Below, piece after piece: positions 1-8,958 of a stretch of DNA of 45,653 nt. Position 1 is the stretch's first letter. Each line of letters opens with the position of its first letter. The translations under genes and the position numbers were made by a program. The notes below the pieces were generated by a model. That model was not told the DNA's origin and did not search any database. It saw only the letters and a program-made list of their open reading frames with translations. The DNA is from Desulfuromonadaceae bacterium (lineage in GTDB: Bacteria > Desulfobacterota > Desulfuromonadia > Desulfuromonadales > JAHYIW01): assembly GCA_019429445.1 (NCBI GenBank), contig JAHYIW010000023.1, forward strand, positions 1-45,653. The letters run 5' to 3'.

Positions 1-148
1 GACTGGATGACGAGTACATGTGCAAGCTGGGATAACTGACGCATTTGATGCTTTAAATCAAGAGGCGGCTGTCAATATACAGATACCTACCGTACTTTTT
101 TGAACGAAAGCGTACGAGATAAACTAAATTCAATTAAAGGATGGATTT
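1..148 (+). other. Left edge; possible tail of an upstream gene, then leader of the acp gene
   Basis: A reading frame open from the window edge ends at a TAA at 33-35 with the residues LDDEYMCKLG, which could be the C-terminus of an upstream gene, but ten residues cannot identify it. The remaining ~110 bases are AT-rich and non-coding. They end in an AAAGGATGG ribosome-binding region just before the ATG at 149. Confidence 0.25.
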
Positions 149-454
149 ATGACCTACGGAAATACCTACGAGCTGATTAGTGACTCTTTGAAAAGTTTGC
201 AACGTTCTGGTGTTATCCCTGATTCAATGGATCTTGTTGCCGAAGCCGTTATTTTGGGGATGGGATCCGAGCTTGATTCTCTCGGTTTCGTTAGTTTTAT
301 TTCAGAGTTGGAGGAACGTTTGTCGGCTGCGATCGGCAAAGAAATATATCTCATTCTCGATGATATTCATTCGTTTAACGAAGATAAATCGTTTCTTAAT
401 GTCGAAACTTTGGCTAGGTTCATTGTTACATTGACGCAAGAAACGGAACAATAA
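149..454 (+). CDS. Acyl carrier protein of a dedicated acyl-chain module
   Basis: This 101-residue protein resembles acyl carrier proteins, which carry acyl thioesters on a phosphopantetheine arm. The DSL motif (D43-S44-L45) at the start of a helix is the expected modification site, followed by a FISELEE-type helix as in type II ACPs. The ATG has an AAAGGATGG Shine-Dalgarno region. The sequence is longer and more divergent than the ~78-residue housekeeping AcpP, which fits a specialised carrier. The reductase starts one base after its stop and the KAS III and ligase genes follow, so the likely role is to hold a short acyl chain destined for a sugar. Substrate and partner specificity are inferred from context only. 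Confidence 0.82.
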   Translation: MTYGNTYELISDSLKSLQRSGVIPDSMDLVAEAVILGMGSELDSLGFVSFISELEERLSAAIGKEIYLILDDIHSFNEDKSFLNVETLARFIVTLTQETEQ

Positions 455-455
455 G

Positions 456-1166
456 GTGCAAACAGAGCGTCCAGTTATGGTAATAACGGGCACACGTAAA
501 GGTATTGGTCATGGAATGGCCAAGTACTTTCTTGCGCACGGCTTTAATGTGGCCGGTTGCAGTCGTGGTAACGCTACGATTGAGGATGAAAATTATTTTC
601 ATTCCCTTGTTGACATTGGTGAAGAAGGACAGACGCGGAGTTGGGTCAGGGCTGTAAAAAATAGATTTAAGCGAGTTGATGTGTTGGTGTGTAACGCTGG
701 CCATGCACCGGCAAATCTTTTAATGACGATGACTTCTGGTACGGTTCTTATGGATTTGTTGAAGGTTAATCTTGCTGGTAGCTACTATGTTTGTCGTGAA
801 GTATCAAAAGTCATGTTGCTTCAGCGCTCAGGTAGAATTATTACGACATCTTCTATGGCTGTTGGCCTCCATGAAGAAGGTACTTCTGCCTATTCTGCAT
901 CAAAATCAGCAATAGTAGAGATGACAAAAATTATGGCAAAAGAGTTGGCACCTGCTGGAATTACATGCAATGTTATAGCGCCATCTATTTTAATGACTGA
1001 TGCGGTTGATGCACTCGGCGATGAAATAGTCCAGAGGGTCTTAAATAAGTTGACTATTAGGCGCGCTGTAACAGTTGAAGAAGTATGCAATATTGTATCT
1101 TTTTTCTCTGCACCTGAGAGTCGTTGCATAACCGGACAGGTTATTCATATGGGATTGGTATGCTAA
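456..1166 (+). CDS. SDR-family 3-oxoacyl-ACP reductase-like protein
   Basis: A classical short-chain dehydrogenase of 236 residues. The Rossmann motif TGTRKGIG lies at residues 11-18, the NAG motif at 80-82, and the catalytic Ser (132/133), Tyr146 and Lys150 (YSASK) follow in order. These are the hallmarks of FabG-type NAD(P)H-dependent reductases. Between an ACP gene and a KAS III gene, the likely reaction is reduction of a 3-oxoacyl-ACP to a 3-hydroxyacyl-ACP. The listed start is a GTG one base after the acp stop; an in-frame ATG at 477 (MVITG) is an alternative that keeps the whole Rossmann fold. Its end overlaps the next gene through ATGCTAA. Base composition is AT-richer than in the core genes further right. 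Confidence 0.85.
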   Translation: MQTERPVMVITGTRKGIGHGMAKYFLAHGFNVAGCSRGNATIEDENYFHSLVDIGEEGQTRSWVRAVKNRFKRVDVLVCNAGHAPANLLMTMTSGTVLMDLLKVNLAGSYYVCREVSKVMLLQRSGRIITTSSMAVGLHEEGTSAYSASKSAIVEMTKIMAKELAPAGITCNVIAPSILMTDAVDALGDEIVQRVLNKLTIRRAVTVEEVCNIVSFFSAPESRCITGQVIHMGLVC

Positions 1167-1867
1167 TCGTTCCACCATTTTTCGTAGAACATGAATATGG
1201 CGGCTGTCGTATTTCCTGTCTTGTCACCGGAGAGCATTGGAAACAGAACGCCTATATCGTCACCGATAAAGCATCGACCAACACGATAGTTATCGATCCG
1301 GGCGATAGGGCTGATCTTATTATCGAGCACATTTCAGCCGTTAATGGGACATTGACGCATATTCTGTTGACTCACCCTCATCATGATCATGTTGGTGCGG
1401 TGTCGCAACTTTCGGATCACTATGGTCTGGCATGTGAGCTGCACAAACAGGACATTCGACTTTTAATGCAGGCCCCTATGTATGCAATGTCTTTTGCAAA
1501 GAAAAAAATGGGGGCTATCTCTCGTTTTCAGGCGTTTGAAGAGCTTATCATAAGCCATAAAGGTTTAAATCTACGGTCACTTCACACCCCTGGTCACACA
1601 AAAGGGAGTACCTGTTATTTTTTTGAGGAATCTGGTTTTGTTTTTACAGGTGACACAATAATTTATCAATATATTGGGCGGACTGATTTGCCGGGCAGCA
1701 GTTTGCCAGCGCTAAATGACTCCATTAATAGTCTGTTTGCTGAACTCCCTGACAAGACAGTAATTTTCCCTGGTCACGGTAAGCCATGGAGAGTGAAGGA
1801 CGCTAAAGAATGGTGGAATCAAGTGTTCATATCTCCCCCTCAGCATAACCAGTTTATCCATATGTAA
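1160..1867 (+). CDS. Metallo-beta-lactamase-fold hydrolase
   Basis: This 235-residue protein has the full metal-binding signature of the metallo-beta-lactamase superfamily: HPHHDH at residues 72-77, then HTPGHT, FTGDT and FPGHG further on. Relatives include glyoxalase II-type thioester hydrolases. In this operon it could act as a thioesterase on acyl-ACP or acyl-CoA, or as an editing enzyme, but that is inference from neighbours. The ATG at 1160 overlaps the reductase stop by seven bases (ATGCTAA), suggesting translational coupling; an upstream TTG at 1124 in the same frame is less likely. KAS III follows after a 27-base gap. Confidence 0.82.
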   Translation: MLIVPPFFVEHEYGGCRISCLVTGEHWKQNAYIVTDKASTNTIVIDPGDRADLIIEHISAVNGTLTHILLTHPHHDHVGAVSQLSDHYGLACELHKQDIRLLMQAPMYAMSFAKKKMGAISRFQAFEELIISHKGLNLRSLHTPGHTKGSTCYFFEESGFVFTGDTIIYQYIGRTDLPGSSLPALNDSINSLFAELPDKTVIFPGHGKPWRVKDAKEWWNQVFISPPQHNQFIHM

Positions 1868-1894
1868 CGCCGAAAAACAGAAGGAGTTGTTTCA

Positions 1895-2905
1895 GTGATG
1901 AATGTAAAAATTCTTGACATTGAATATGTACTGCCAGAAAACGTTGTTACGAATAACGATCTACATAATGAAAATCCAAATTGGGATATGCGGAATGTAG
2001 AAATAAAGTCAGGTGTGTTACAGAGGCATATTGCAAAAGAGGGTGAAACTTCTTTTGACCTAGCTGCACGGGCCTGTAACAAACTATTTCAGGATGGACG
2101 TCATGACAAAACGGAGATAGATGCAATCATATTTTGTACCCAAACTCCCGATTATGTCATGCCGTCCAATGCCTTTCTGTTGCATGAATACTTGAATCTG
2201 AATGAAAATGTGTTGGCATTCGATTACAACTTAGCATGTTCCGGTTACGTTTATGGATTGGCAATAGCACGGGCGCTTATTTTGGCAGGAACCGCCACAA
2301 AGGTCTTGCTGGCCACAGGGGACACCTATTCGCGTTATATCAATTCTGGAGATCGTTCAGCACGGGTGCTCTTTGGCGACGGGGCTGCTGTCTCACTCAT
2401 TACTGCCAGCGATGCAGAAGATGGAATTGTCGATGTAATGCTAGCGACCTCTGGCAAGAACCACCGCAAGTTTTATATCCCCGCGGGAGGGTGCCGACTT
2501 TCGAAGGTCGTTAATCCAGCTGTTGAAATCGATGGAAGCGGCAACATCCGCACTGCCAACGATATTCACATGGACGGCATGGCGGTTTGGAGTTTCATTC
2601 AGTCCACGGTGCCTAAGCAAATTCGGAGTTTGATGGAAAAGCATGGTCTCTCTGCTGAGGATATTGATCAATTTGTTTTCCATCAGGCGAGCAAAATGAC
2701 CCTTGAGGCTTTAACCAAATCCTTGCGGTTGAATGAAAGCAAAGTGTATATGAACCTTTCCCAAACCGGAAATCTCGTTTCTGCGTCATTACCGGTCGCA
2801 CTCAAGAACGCAATGGCCGAGGGGCGAATTCAACCAGGGAATTTGATTCTTATGTCCGGTTTTGGTGTTGGGCTCTCTTGGGGATCGCTGTTGATGAAGG
2901 TTTAA
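1895..2905 (+). CDS. 3-oxoacyl-ACP synthase III (KAS III/FabH-like)
   Basis: A 336-residue thiolase-fold condensing enzyme of the KAS III type. The nucleophile sits in NLACSG (Cys115), with His263 in FHQAS and Asn293 in QTGN giving the Cys-His-Asn triad; the family glycine-rich GDGAA motif is at 161-165. KAS III enzymes condense an acyl-CoA with malonyl-ACP. With the ACP and reductase of the same operon it could make acetoacetyl-ACP or a related short chain and pass it on for reduction. GTG at 1895 is eight bases after an AAGGAG ribosome-binding site; the adjacent ATG at 1898 is equally usable. The active-site context HQAS differs from the HQAN of housekeeping FabH, consistent with a specialised paralogue. 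Confidence 0.88.
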   Translation: MMNVKILDIEYVLPENVVTNNDLHNENPNWDMRNVEIKSGVLQRHIAKEGETSFDLAARACNKLFQDGRHDKTEIDAIIFCTQTPDYVMPSNAFLLHEYLNLNENVLAFDYNLACSGYVYGLAIARALILAGTATKVLLATGDTYSRYINSGDRSARVLFGDGAAVSLITASDAEDGIVDVMLATSGKNHRKFYIPAGGCRLSKVVNPAVEIDGSGNIRTANDIHMDGMAVWSFIQSTVPKQIRSLMEKHGLSAEDIDQFVFHQASKMTLEALTKSLRLNESKVYMNLSQTGNLVSASLPVALKNAMAEGRIQPGNLILMSGFGVGLSWGSLLMKV

Positions 2906-2921
2906 CTTCTGGGGATGATGC

Positions 2922-4286
2922 ATGGCTGCAATTGAAACAATAATCAACCGGATGAGCGCTAAGGTTGCTTCCCCTGCTCTTCATTGGCAAGGACGAGAAT
3001 ACACTTATCACGAATTTTCGGCGATGATCGAAATGTGGGATACCCGGCTTCGCGAGTATGGTGTGTCAGCTGGTGTTGTCTGCGGGTTTCTTGGAGAGTA
3101 TTCTCCGCAGGTGTGTGCCCTTATTTTTTCACTTATGAAGGCTAAAGCCATCCTTGTGCCTTTTACATCTGCTATTGAACATGAATTGCCTGAGTTTATT
3201 AAACTTGCTGGAGTCACGTGTTTATTCCGGTTCGGAACGGATGACACCTGGACGTTTGAGACCTGCCCTAACCCTGCTCAGAATAATCTGGTAAAAACTT
3301 TTAGTGAGAGGGAAGTGCCCGGTTTGATCGTATTCACCTCAGGTTCCACCGGCAAACCTAAAGGTATATTGCAGGATTGCGAACGGGTCATGCACAAGTT
3401 TGTTGACGAACGACGTGGATGGCGAACCCTGCTCTTCTTGATGATGGATCATTTCGGCGGATTCAATACTCTGCTCTCCACCTTTGCCTACAGCGGAACC
3501 GGTATCTGTTTGCCGGATCGAAATCCGGAAACGGTCTGCCGCGTTATTGAACAATCTCGTGCCACCCTCCTCCCTGTGACCCCTACTTTTATCAATCTCT
3601 TGATCGCCTCGCGCTGTTACAGGCAATACGACCTGTCTTCGATCAAGCTGATTACCTACGGTACTGAAGTTATGCCGGCAACCACGCTTAATCTGGCGAA
3701 AGAGATCTTCCCTAACGCTCAGATCAAACAGACCTACGGATTGTCGGAACTCGGTGTGTTGCGATCAAAATCTGAAGGGGATGACTCTGTCTGGGTGCAA
3801 ATCGGCGGCACCGGGTTTGAAACGAAGATTGTGGACGATATCCTCTGGATCAGATCTGAAGCCAATATGGTCGGTTATCTGAACGCGCCAACCCCCTTCG
3901 ATGCTGATGGATGGATGTGTACCGGAGATCACGTCGAGGTGCGTGGTGATTACATGCGCATTCTTGGCCGTAAATCGGAGATGATCAATGTTGGAGGGCA
4001 AAAGGTCTTCCCCTCCGAGATAGAGAATGTCCTGCTACAGGCTGACAATATTCAAGATGTCACGGTTTTTGGTGTTCCTCATCCGGTTATGGGGTATGTC
4101 GTTAAAGCCAGGATCTCCCTGTATGAACCCGAGGAACAATTTTCATTGGTCGAGCGGCTGCGTAAGTTTTGTATGGAAAGAATGGCAAGGTACAAAGTCC
4201 CGGTTAAATATGAAATAGTGAATGATTCTGAGCACCGCAATCAAAGATTCAAGAAAATACGTAAAGAGACATTACAACAAGAATAA
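2922..4286 (+). CDS. AMP-forming acyl-CoA/acyl-ACP synthetase (ANL superfamily)
   Basis: A 454-residue adenylate-forming enzyme. The phosphate-binding loop TSGSTGKPKG, the YGLSE motif, the TGD motif and the hinge/C-terminal NVGGQKVFPSEIE segment appear in the normal order. Such enzymes activate a carboxylic acid as acyl-AMP and transfer it to CoA or a carrier protein. At 454 residues it is compact compared with the usual ~500-550. It starts 16 bases after the KAS III stop. It may load a starter acid onto CoA or onto the ACP at 149. The substrate is not readable from the sequence. Confidence 0.87.
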   Translation: MAAIETIINRMSAKVASPALHWQGREYTYHEFSAMIEMWDTRLREYGVSAGVVCGFLGEYSPQVCALIFSLMKAKAILVPFTSAIEHELPEFIKLAGVTCLFRFGTDDTWTFETCPNPAQNNLVKTFSEREVPGLIVFTSGSTGKPKGILQDCERVMHKFVDERRGWRTLLFLMMDHFGGFNTLLSTFAYSGTGICLPDRNPETVCRVIEQSRATLLPVTPTFINLLIASRCYRQYDLSSIKLITYGTEVMPATTLNLAKEIFPNAQIKQTYGLSELGVLRSKSEGDDSVWVQIGGTGFETKIVDDILWIRSEANMVGYLNAPTPFDADGWMCTGDHVEVRGDYMRILGRKSEMINVGGQKVFPSEIENVLLQADNIQDVTVFGVPHPVMGYVVKARISLYEPEEQFSLVERLRKFCMERMARYKVPVKYEIVNDSEHRNQRFKKIRKETLQQE

Positions 4287-4360
4287 CAGGCGATTAGGCG
4301 ATGGTTGGCAGAGATCAGACCCCGCACATTTTTTGAGTCACTATATCTGAGGACACTATT

Positions 4361-4930
4361 ATGATACTCAAGGGGAAACTAGTAACTCTTCGGCCAATAA
4401 CTGAAAATGATGCCAATATGACTTTCGCCTGGAGGCACAGTGATCGTGCGAAATTACTGCAGCGGGGCTCAAATACTATTGATGAACAGCGAGCATGGAT
4501 TAATGCAAAGCTTAAAACCGATGAGCTTAACTTCATAATAGAATATAAAGATAAACCTGTCGGTATGATTGCTTTGCTCGACATAAATGATACCCATAAG
4601 TCTGTCCAGATGGGGAGACTGCTCATTGGCGATGAAGGGTGGGTCGCGAATGCACCTGTCGCTTTTGAGGCGGATCTTCTCCTTTGTGATTATGCTTTTG
4701 ATATTTTGAAAATGCATAAAATATATGGCGATGTCATGGAAGAGAATGATGGCATGTTAAGAACTCGTTACTATCTTGGTTATAAAAAAGATGGTTTGTT
4801 ACGTGACCATTATAATTATGACGGCGTCTACAAAAATACAGTTGCAGTGTCGTTGCTCGAAGATGAATACAGGAAAACATGCCGACCAAGGCTTATGCAG
4901 TTAATATCAGTATTCTCAAAATATTGTTAG
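4361..4930 (+). CDS. GNAT-family N-acyltransferase (RimJ/RimL-like)
   Basis: A 189-residue protein with the layout of GNAT transferases of the RimJ/RimL group: an N-terminal LRPITENDA strand-helix, a central beta-hairpin (IIEYKDKPVGMIAL), and a C-terminal helix-strand ending in YLGYKKDGLLRDH, typical of this group. These enzymes move an acyl group from acyl-CoA (sometimes acyl-ACP) to an amine. Next to an amino-sugar aminotransferase and ketoisomerase it is a good candidate for N-acylating the 3-amino sugar with the chain made by the upstream genes. The acyl donor is inferred. A 74-base gap separates it from the ligase gene, so a separate promoter is possible. Confidence 0.8.
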   Translation: MILKGKLVTLRPITENDANMTFAWRHSDRAKLLQRGSNTIDEQRAWINAKLKTDELNFIIEYKDKPVGMIALLDINDTHKSVQMGRLLIGDEGWVANAPVAFEADLLLCDYAFDILKMHKIYGDVMEENDGMLRTRYYLGYKKDGLLRDHYNYDGVYKNTVAVSLLEDEYRKTCRPRLMQLISVFSKYC

Positions 4931-4958
4931 TTAATGAGAGAACGATTAGGAGCTAGTT

Positions 4959-5372
4959 GTGGGTATAGAAAAATGCAAAGCTATAGAGCTTCCGAAAATT
5001 ACCGATCCACGCGGCAACCTGACCTTCATTGAGGCCGGTCGACATGTCCCCTTTGCCATTCAGCGGGTTTACTATCTTTATGACGTCCCCGGCGGTGCCG
5101 AACGCGGCGGTCATGCCCATAAAGATCTACATCAACTCATCATCGCCATGTCAGGGAGCTTTGATGTGGTACTGGATGACGGGAACAATAAAAAACGTTT
5201 TCACCTGAACCGCTCCTACTATGGACTCTATGTCTGCCCGATGATCTGGCGCGAACTCGATAACTTCTCTTCTGGCTCCGTCAGCATGGTCCTGGCCTCA
5301 AATTATTACGAAGAGTCCGACTATTTACGGGATTATCAGGAATTTCTGACAGCTGTCGAGGTGAAACGATGA
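4959..5372 (+). CDS. FdtA/WxcM-like dTDP-4-oxo-6-deoxyglucose 3,4-ketoisomerase
   Basis: A 137-residue cupin matching the FdtA/QdtA group, which moves the keto group of dTDP-4-keto-6-deoxyglucose from C4 to C3. The conserved DPRGNL segment is at 16-21 and the paired active-site histidines in [11 protein letters not shown] are at about 52 and 54; the length is right for the family. Translation starts with GTG preceded by TTAGGAGC. The stop overlaps the start of the aminotransferase gene by four bases (ATGA), the usual FdtA-FdtB pairing for 3-amino-3,6-dideoxyhexose (Fuc3N or Qui3N) synthesis. Whether the product is the galacto or gluco isomer cannot be told by eye. Confidence 0.87.
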   Translation: MGIEKCKAIELPKITDPRGNLTFIEAGRHVPFAIQRVYYLYDVPGGAERGGHAHKDLHQLIIAMSGSFDVVLDDGNNKKRFHLNRSYYGLYVCPMIWRELDNFSSGSVSMVLASNYYEESDYLRDYQEFLTAVEVKR

Positions 5373-6466
5373 ACGTCCCCTTCCTCGACTTGAAGGGCAC
5401 CTACGCGGAACTGCAGACAGAACTCGATGCCGCGCACCAACGGGTGATGGAGTCGGGCTGGTATGTTCTTGGCCAGGAAGTCGAGGCTTTTGAGGACGAA
5501 TTTGCTGCCTACTGCGGCACGAAATTCTGCATCGGGGTCGGTAATGGCCTCGATGCACTGCATCTGATCTTGCGCGGGTACGATATCGGTCGTGGTGATG
5601 AGGTGATCGTTCCGACCAATACCTACATTGCAACTTGGCTGGCTGTGAGTTACGCGGGGGCCACTCCGGTACCGGTAGAACCAGACCTTACGACTTGCAA
5701 TCTTGATCCGCGTTTCCTGGAAGCAGCAATTACCCCTCAGACCAAGGCGATCATCGCAGTACACCTATATGGTCAGCCAGCAGCGATGGATGCAATCAAT
5801 GCGATTGCGTCCCATCATCGTCTCAAAGTGATTGAGGATGCGGCCCAGGCCCATGGTGCACGGTATAATGGCTGTCGCACCGGCAACCTCGGCGACGCGG
5901 CGGGGTTCAGCTTCTATCCTGGTAAGAACCTCGGGGCGTTCGGCGATGGAGGGGCAATCACCACCAATGATGACACGCTGGCTGAACGGGTTCGCACCCT
6001 ACGCAATTACGGCTCGAAAGTGAAGTACTATAACGAAATCAAGGGTTACAATTCGCGACTTGATGAGCTACAGGCAGCATTCCTCCGGGTGAAGTTGAAC
6101 CACCTTGACGAATGGAATCAACGGCGAGGTGAAATCGCGAGGCGCTATTTGACAGAGCTGGAAGGGCTCCCAGGCCTGTCCCTTCCGCATGTTACGACTG
6201 CGACCAAGCCTGTTTGGCATCTCTTTGTTGTGCAGAGTTGCAAGCGGGATGCTCTTCAAAAATACCTTAACTCTAATGGCATCCAGACGATGATCCATTA
6301 TCCGATCCCACCACACTTGAGTGAAGCTTATGCTAAAGAGTTTCGCCCCGATCAATTCCCTGTGGCGGAACAATTGGCTGCCACAGTCCTGAGTTTGCCA
6401 ATGGGCCCCCACCTCTCACTTGCCGTTGCCGACCGAGTCATCGAAGTGGTCAAAGCGGGCGCCTGA
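5369..6466 (+). CDS. DegT/DnrJ/EryC1 sugar aminotransferase (FdtB/QdtB-like)
   Basis: A 365-residue PLP-dependent aminotransferase of the sugar type. The NGLDAL segment (60-65), the cofactor-contacting EDAAQAHGA (Asp157) and the Schiff-base lysine in SFYPGKNLG (Lys186) are all present. It should transfer an amino group to the C3 keto group made by the preceding FdtA-like enzyme, giving dTDP-3-amino-3,6-dideoxyhexose. It overlaps the ketoisomerase gene by four bases and the flippase gene by one base, so translation is probably coupled. GC content rises from here on compared with the first 5 kb. Confidence 0.9.
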   Translation: MNVPFLDLKGTYAELQTELDAAHQRVMESGWYVLGQEVEAFEDEFAAYCGTKFCIGVGNGLDALHLILRGYDIGRGDEVIVPTNTYIATWLAVSYAGATPVPVEPDLTTCNLDPRFLEAAITPQTKAIIAVHLYGQPAAMDAINAIASHHRLKVIEDAAQAHGARYNGCRTGNLGDAAGFSFYPGKNLGAFGDGGAITTNDDTLAERVRTLRNYGSKVKYYNEIKGYNSRLDELQAAFLRVKLNHLDEWNQRRGEIARRYLTELEGLPGLSLPHVTTATKPVWHLFVVQSCKRDALQKYLNSNGIQTMIHYPIPPHLSEAYAKEFRPDQFPVAEQLAATVLSLPMGPHLSLAVADRVIEVVKAGA

Positions 6467-7908
6467 TGAGTAGAATGCTGAAGTCGATCGGTAAATCCAG
6501 CGTCGGTATGGTGGCGAATCTGATCTTCGGAGCCGTGGCCATGAAGATCATTGCCGTCATGCTGGGCCCATCTGGAGTCGGCTTGTTCTCTTTACTGAGG
6601 CAGGCGCAAAAGACAGCTACGACCTTGGTCAGTTTCGGGGGAGAGACGGCGCTGATCCAGGGGTTGGCCAGCCGGAATGAGGAGGAGCGGGGGCTTTATG
6701 CCTTTAACGCGCTGATCTTCTTTATCGTGGGCGCGGTGGCGGTCTCCGCGATCTTTGTCTGCTTTGCCCCGCAACTGGCAGTCCTGATCATCGGTACCCA
6801 GGAACAACAGACGGTCACGATGGTGCGCTGGCTGGCTGTTCCGGCAGTTATTGGTGGAGCGGTCGTCTTTTTGAAGGGGATCCTTAACGGTTTTCGGGCC
6901 ATCGGCAGGTTGGCCGTCGTTGATGTGACCATTGTCGCAGTAACGCTGGCGTTGGTATTTCCGGCAGCCAGGTTGGTGGCTGCTGGCCACGGAGTCGCAT
7001 TTGTTGCCTTGTTGAGCGCAGGGTTGGCTGCTGGTGCCGTGTACGCACTTTTGATGGTCTGGCACGGGCGTTGGCTGCACCTGTTCGGCGGTGAATCCTG
7101 CCGCTACGATCCTGCTTCAAAACGCCATTTCTTCCGGATCGGCAGCGTGACCCTGATCACGGGACTGGCCGGAGCTGGATCAATCTTGGCCGTGCGTGCG
7201 GTAATCGTCCATCATGTCGGCCTGTCCGGCGCTGGGATATTCGATGTCGCATGGACAATCAGCACGATGTACTTGATGGTCATACTTACCTCTTTCAACG
7301 CCTATTATCTCCCAAACCTGAGCGCTTTGTCCGATACGGGCGGTCGGAATGACCTGATCCGGAAAATGATGCTGGTATCGATCGGCTTGTCGGTGCCGCT
7401 GATTGTCTCCGTGGTCGCGCTCAGACCGTTTATAGTTTCCCTGCTCTATACGAATGAATTTTCCCCTGCTCTGAAGATGTTGCGGTGGATGCTAATCGGT
7501 GATTATTTTAAGGTGACAAGCTGGGTGCTGTCGACTTCGATGGTGGCTTACGCCGATATGAAGACTTTCTTCCTGTCGGAGGTTGTGTGGAGCCTGCTCT
7601 TTTTTGTGCTGTCTTTCGTCATAGTTCTTCATTTCAGTGAGATAGAACTGCTTGGGCTAATTTTTTCGGTGCTTTATTTTGCTTATTTTATATTCAATAT
7701 TTATTACGTCAGGATCAGATTTGATGTGGTCTTGTCGCCAAGCATTTATGTTACTTTGTCGCTCGGTTTGCTGCTGGTTCTGATCGCTTCCGTTGTTTGC
7801 TGGGATGACACAACCGTCGATTTGACAAAAACCGCGATGCTGATAACGGTTTCCACGGCTCCGGTGTTGTGGACGCTTATCAGGAGAATGCGAGGTGCTC
7901 ATGTCTGA
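6466..7908 (+). CDS. Wzx-type O-antigen/polysaccharide flippase
   Basis: A 480-residue polytopic membrane protein of the MATE-like polysaccharide translocase family. It opens with the N-terminal SSVGMVANLIFGAVAMKI segment and PSGVGLFSL typical of Wzx/RfbX, and has about twelve hydrophobic segments along its length. Wzx flips undecaprenyl-linked oligosaccharide units across the inner membrane. It overlaps the aminotransferase stop by one base and runs into the glycosyltransferase gene by eight bases. No Wzy polymerase or ligase is in the window, so the cluster probably continues to the left. Confidence 0.87.
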   Translation: MSRMLKSIGKSSVGMVANLIFGAVAMKIIAVMLGPSGVGLFSLLRQAQKTATTLVSFGGETALIQGLASRNEEERGLYAFNALIFFIVGAVAVSAIFVCFAPQLAVLIIGTQEQQTVTMVRWLAVPAVIGGAVVFLKGILNGFRAIGRLAVVDVTIVAVTLALVFPAARLVAAGHGVAFVALLSAGLAAGAVYALLMVWHGRWLHLFGGESCRYDPASKRHFFRIGSVTLITGLAGAGSILAVRAVIVHHVGLSGAGIFDVAWTISTMYLMVILTSFNAYYLPNLSALSDTGGRNDLIRKMMLVSIGLSVPLIVSVVALRPFIVSLLYTNEFSPALKMLRWMLIGDYFKVTSWVLSTSMVAYADMKTFFLSEVVWSLLFFVLSFVIVLHFSEIELLGLIFSVLYFAYFIFNIYYVRIRFDVVLSPSIYVTLSLGLLLVLIASVVCWDDTTVDLTKTAMLITVSTAPVLWTLIRRMRGAHV

Positions 7909-8827
7909 TAAAGTGGGAAGGCGGATTGTGACGTGCCCACTGGTTTCGATCCTGATTGTCACATACAATCAGGCAGAGTACATTGGCGAAACCTTGGAAA
8001 GTGCGATTGCCCAAGATGATGGCAATCTTGAAATCGTCGTAGCCGACGATGCCTCGCGCGACGGTACGGCGCAAATCATTCACGACTATGCACAGAAATA
8101 TCCTGAACTGATCGTACCGGTTCTCGGAGGCGTCAACTTGGGGATAACTGGGAATTGCAACTGCGGACTGGCCGTTTGCCAAGGAAAGTATATCGCTTTT
8201 CTCGGCGGCGATGATCTTGTCCTTCCTGGAAAAATCACGAAGCAGGTCGAGTGGCTGGAAGAGAACGATAGGCGGGTTTTATGTTACCACGACACAGAAG
8301 TGTTTGATGTTTTTTCCGGGGTATTGTACAAGACCTCCGATCGGTATCGTTTCCATGCTGGCACTGCGGAGCTTATACTGCGGTACGGGTGCTTTTTCGA
8401 CGCTGTTTCTGTAATGATTCGCCGACCGTCTCTACCTGTAGTTTTTGACGGAAGAATCCCGCTGGCTTCAGACTGGCTCTATTGGTTTGAGATCGTAGAA
8501 AATCAAAATGGTATTATTGGCCATATCGATGGTGTGTTCGGCCGTCACCGCATGACTAGAAGCAATATAACTAAAGACCGTCAAAGAATGCTGAAAGACA
8601 AGATCATGACTTTGAACATAATTGCAGAAACCTATAGCAATTTCAGGCATCTTGCTCTCGACAAAATTGCTGAAGTTTATTTTTCGGAATCATATCGAGC
8701 ACTCAGTCATTATGAGATATTAAATGGATTGCGTTTTCTGGGGGAGGGTGTTCGTCGCGTGATACACGGGAACTGGAAAATTCCAATGCAATCGATTGCT
8801 AGGCGCCTTCTGGGGCTGAAATACTGA
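7901..8827 (+). CDS. Glycosyltransferase family 2
   Basis: A GT-A fold transferase of 308 residues from the ATG at 7901. VSILIVTYNQ at about 15-24, the VVADDASRDGT motif with Asp49/Asp50, and the metal-binding LGGDD (Asp104/Asp105) are characteristic of family 2. It should add one sugar from a nucleotide donor to a lipid-linked or protein acceptor at the inner face of the membrane. A GTG at 7895, two codons upstream, is an alternative start. The start lies inside the end of the flippase gene. It is the last gene of the cluster; a terminator-like hairpin follows within 100 bases. Confidence 0.88.
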   Translation: MSDKVGRRIVTCPLVSILIVTYNQAEYIGETLESAIAQDDGNLEIVVADDASRDGTAQIIHDYAQKYPELIVPVLGGVNLGITGNCNCGLAVCQGKYIAFLGGDDLVLPGKITKQVEWLEENDRRVLCYHDTEVFDVFSGVLYKTSDRYRFHAGTAELILRYGCFFDAVSVMIRRPSLPVVFDGRIPLASDWLYWFEIVENQNGIIGHIDGVFGRHRMTRSNITKDRQRMLKDKIMTLNIIAETYSNFRHLALDKIAEVYFSESYRALSHYEILNGLRFLGEGVRRVIHGNWKIPMQSIARRLLGLKY

Positions 8828-8917
8828 GTGAGTAGGTGGTGTGGTCACGGGCTGTTGCTCAAACTACATATGGACAATTACGAAATCAATTTATTTGCCG
8901 TCAGCCGCGTTAGTACG

Positions 8918-8958
8918 AGAGCCCCCTCCAGTTTTGCCGGGGGTCTCTTAAATCTTTT
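8918..8958 (+). terminator. Rho-independent terminator after the glycan cluster
   Basis: AGAGCCCCC pairs with GGGGGTCTCT (one bulged T) around a short CAGTTTTGCC-type loop. A T-rich run (CTTTTTT) follows about eight bases downstream. It lies ~90 bases after the last gene of the + strand cluster. Confidence 0.65.
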
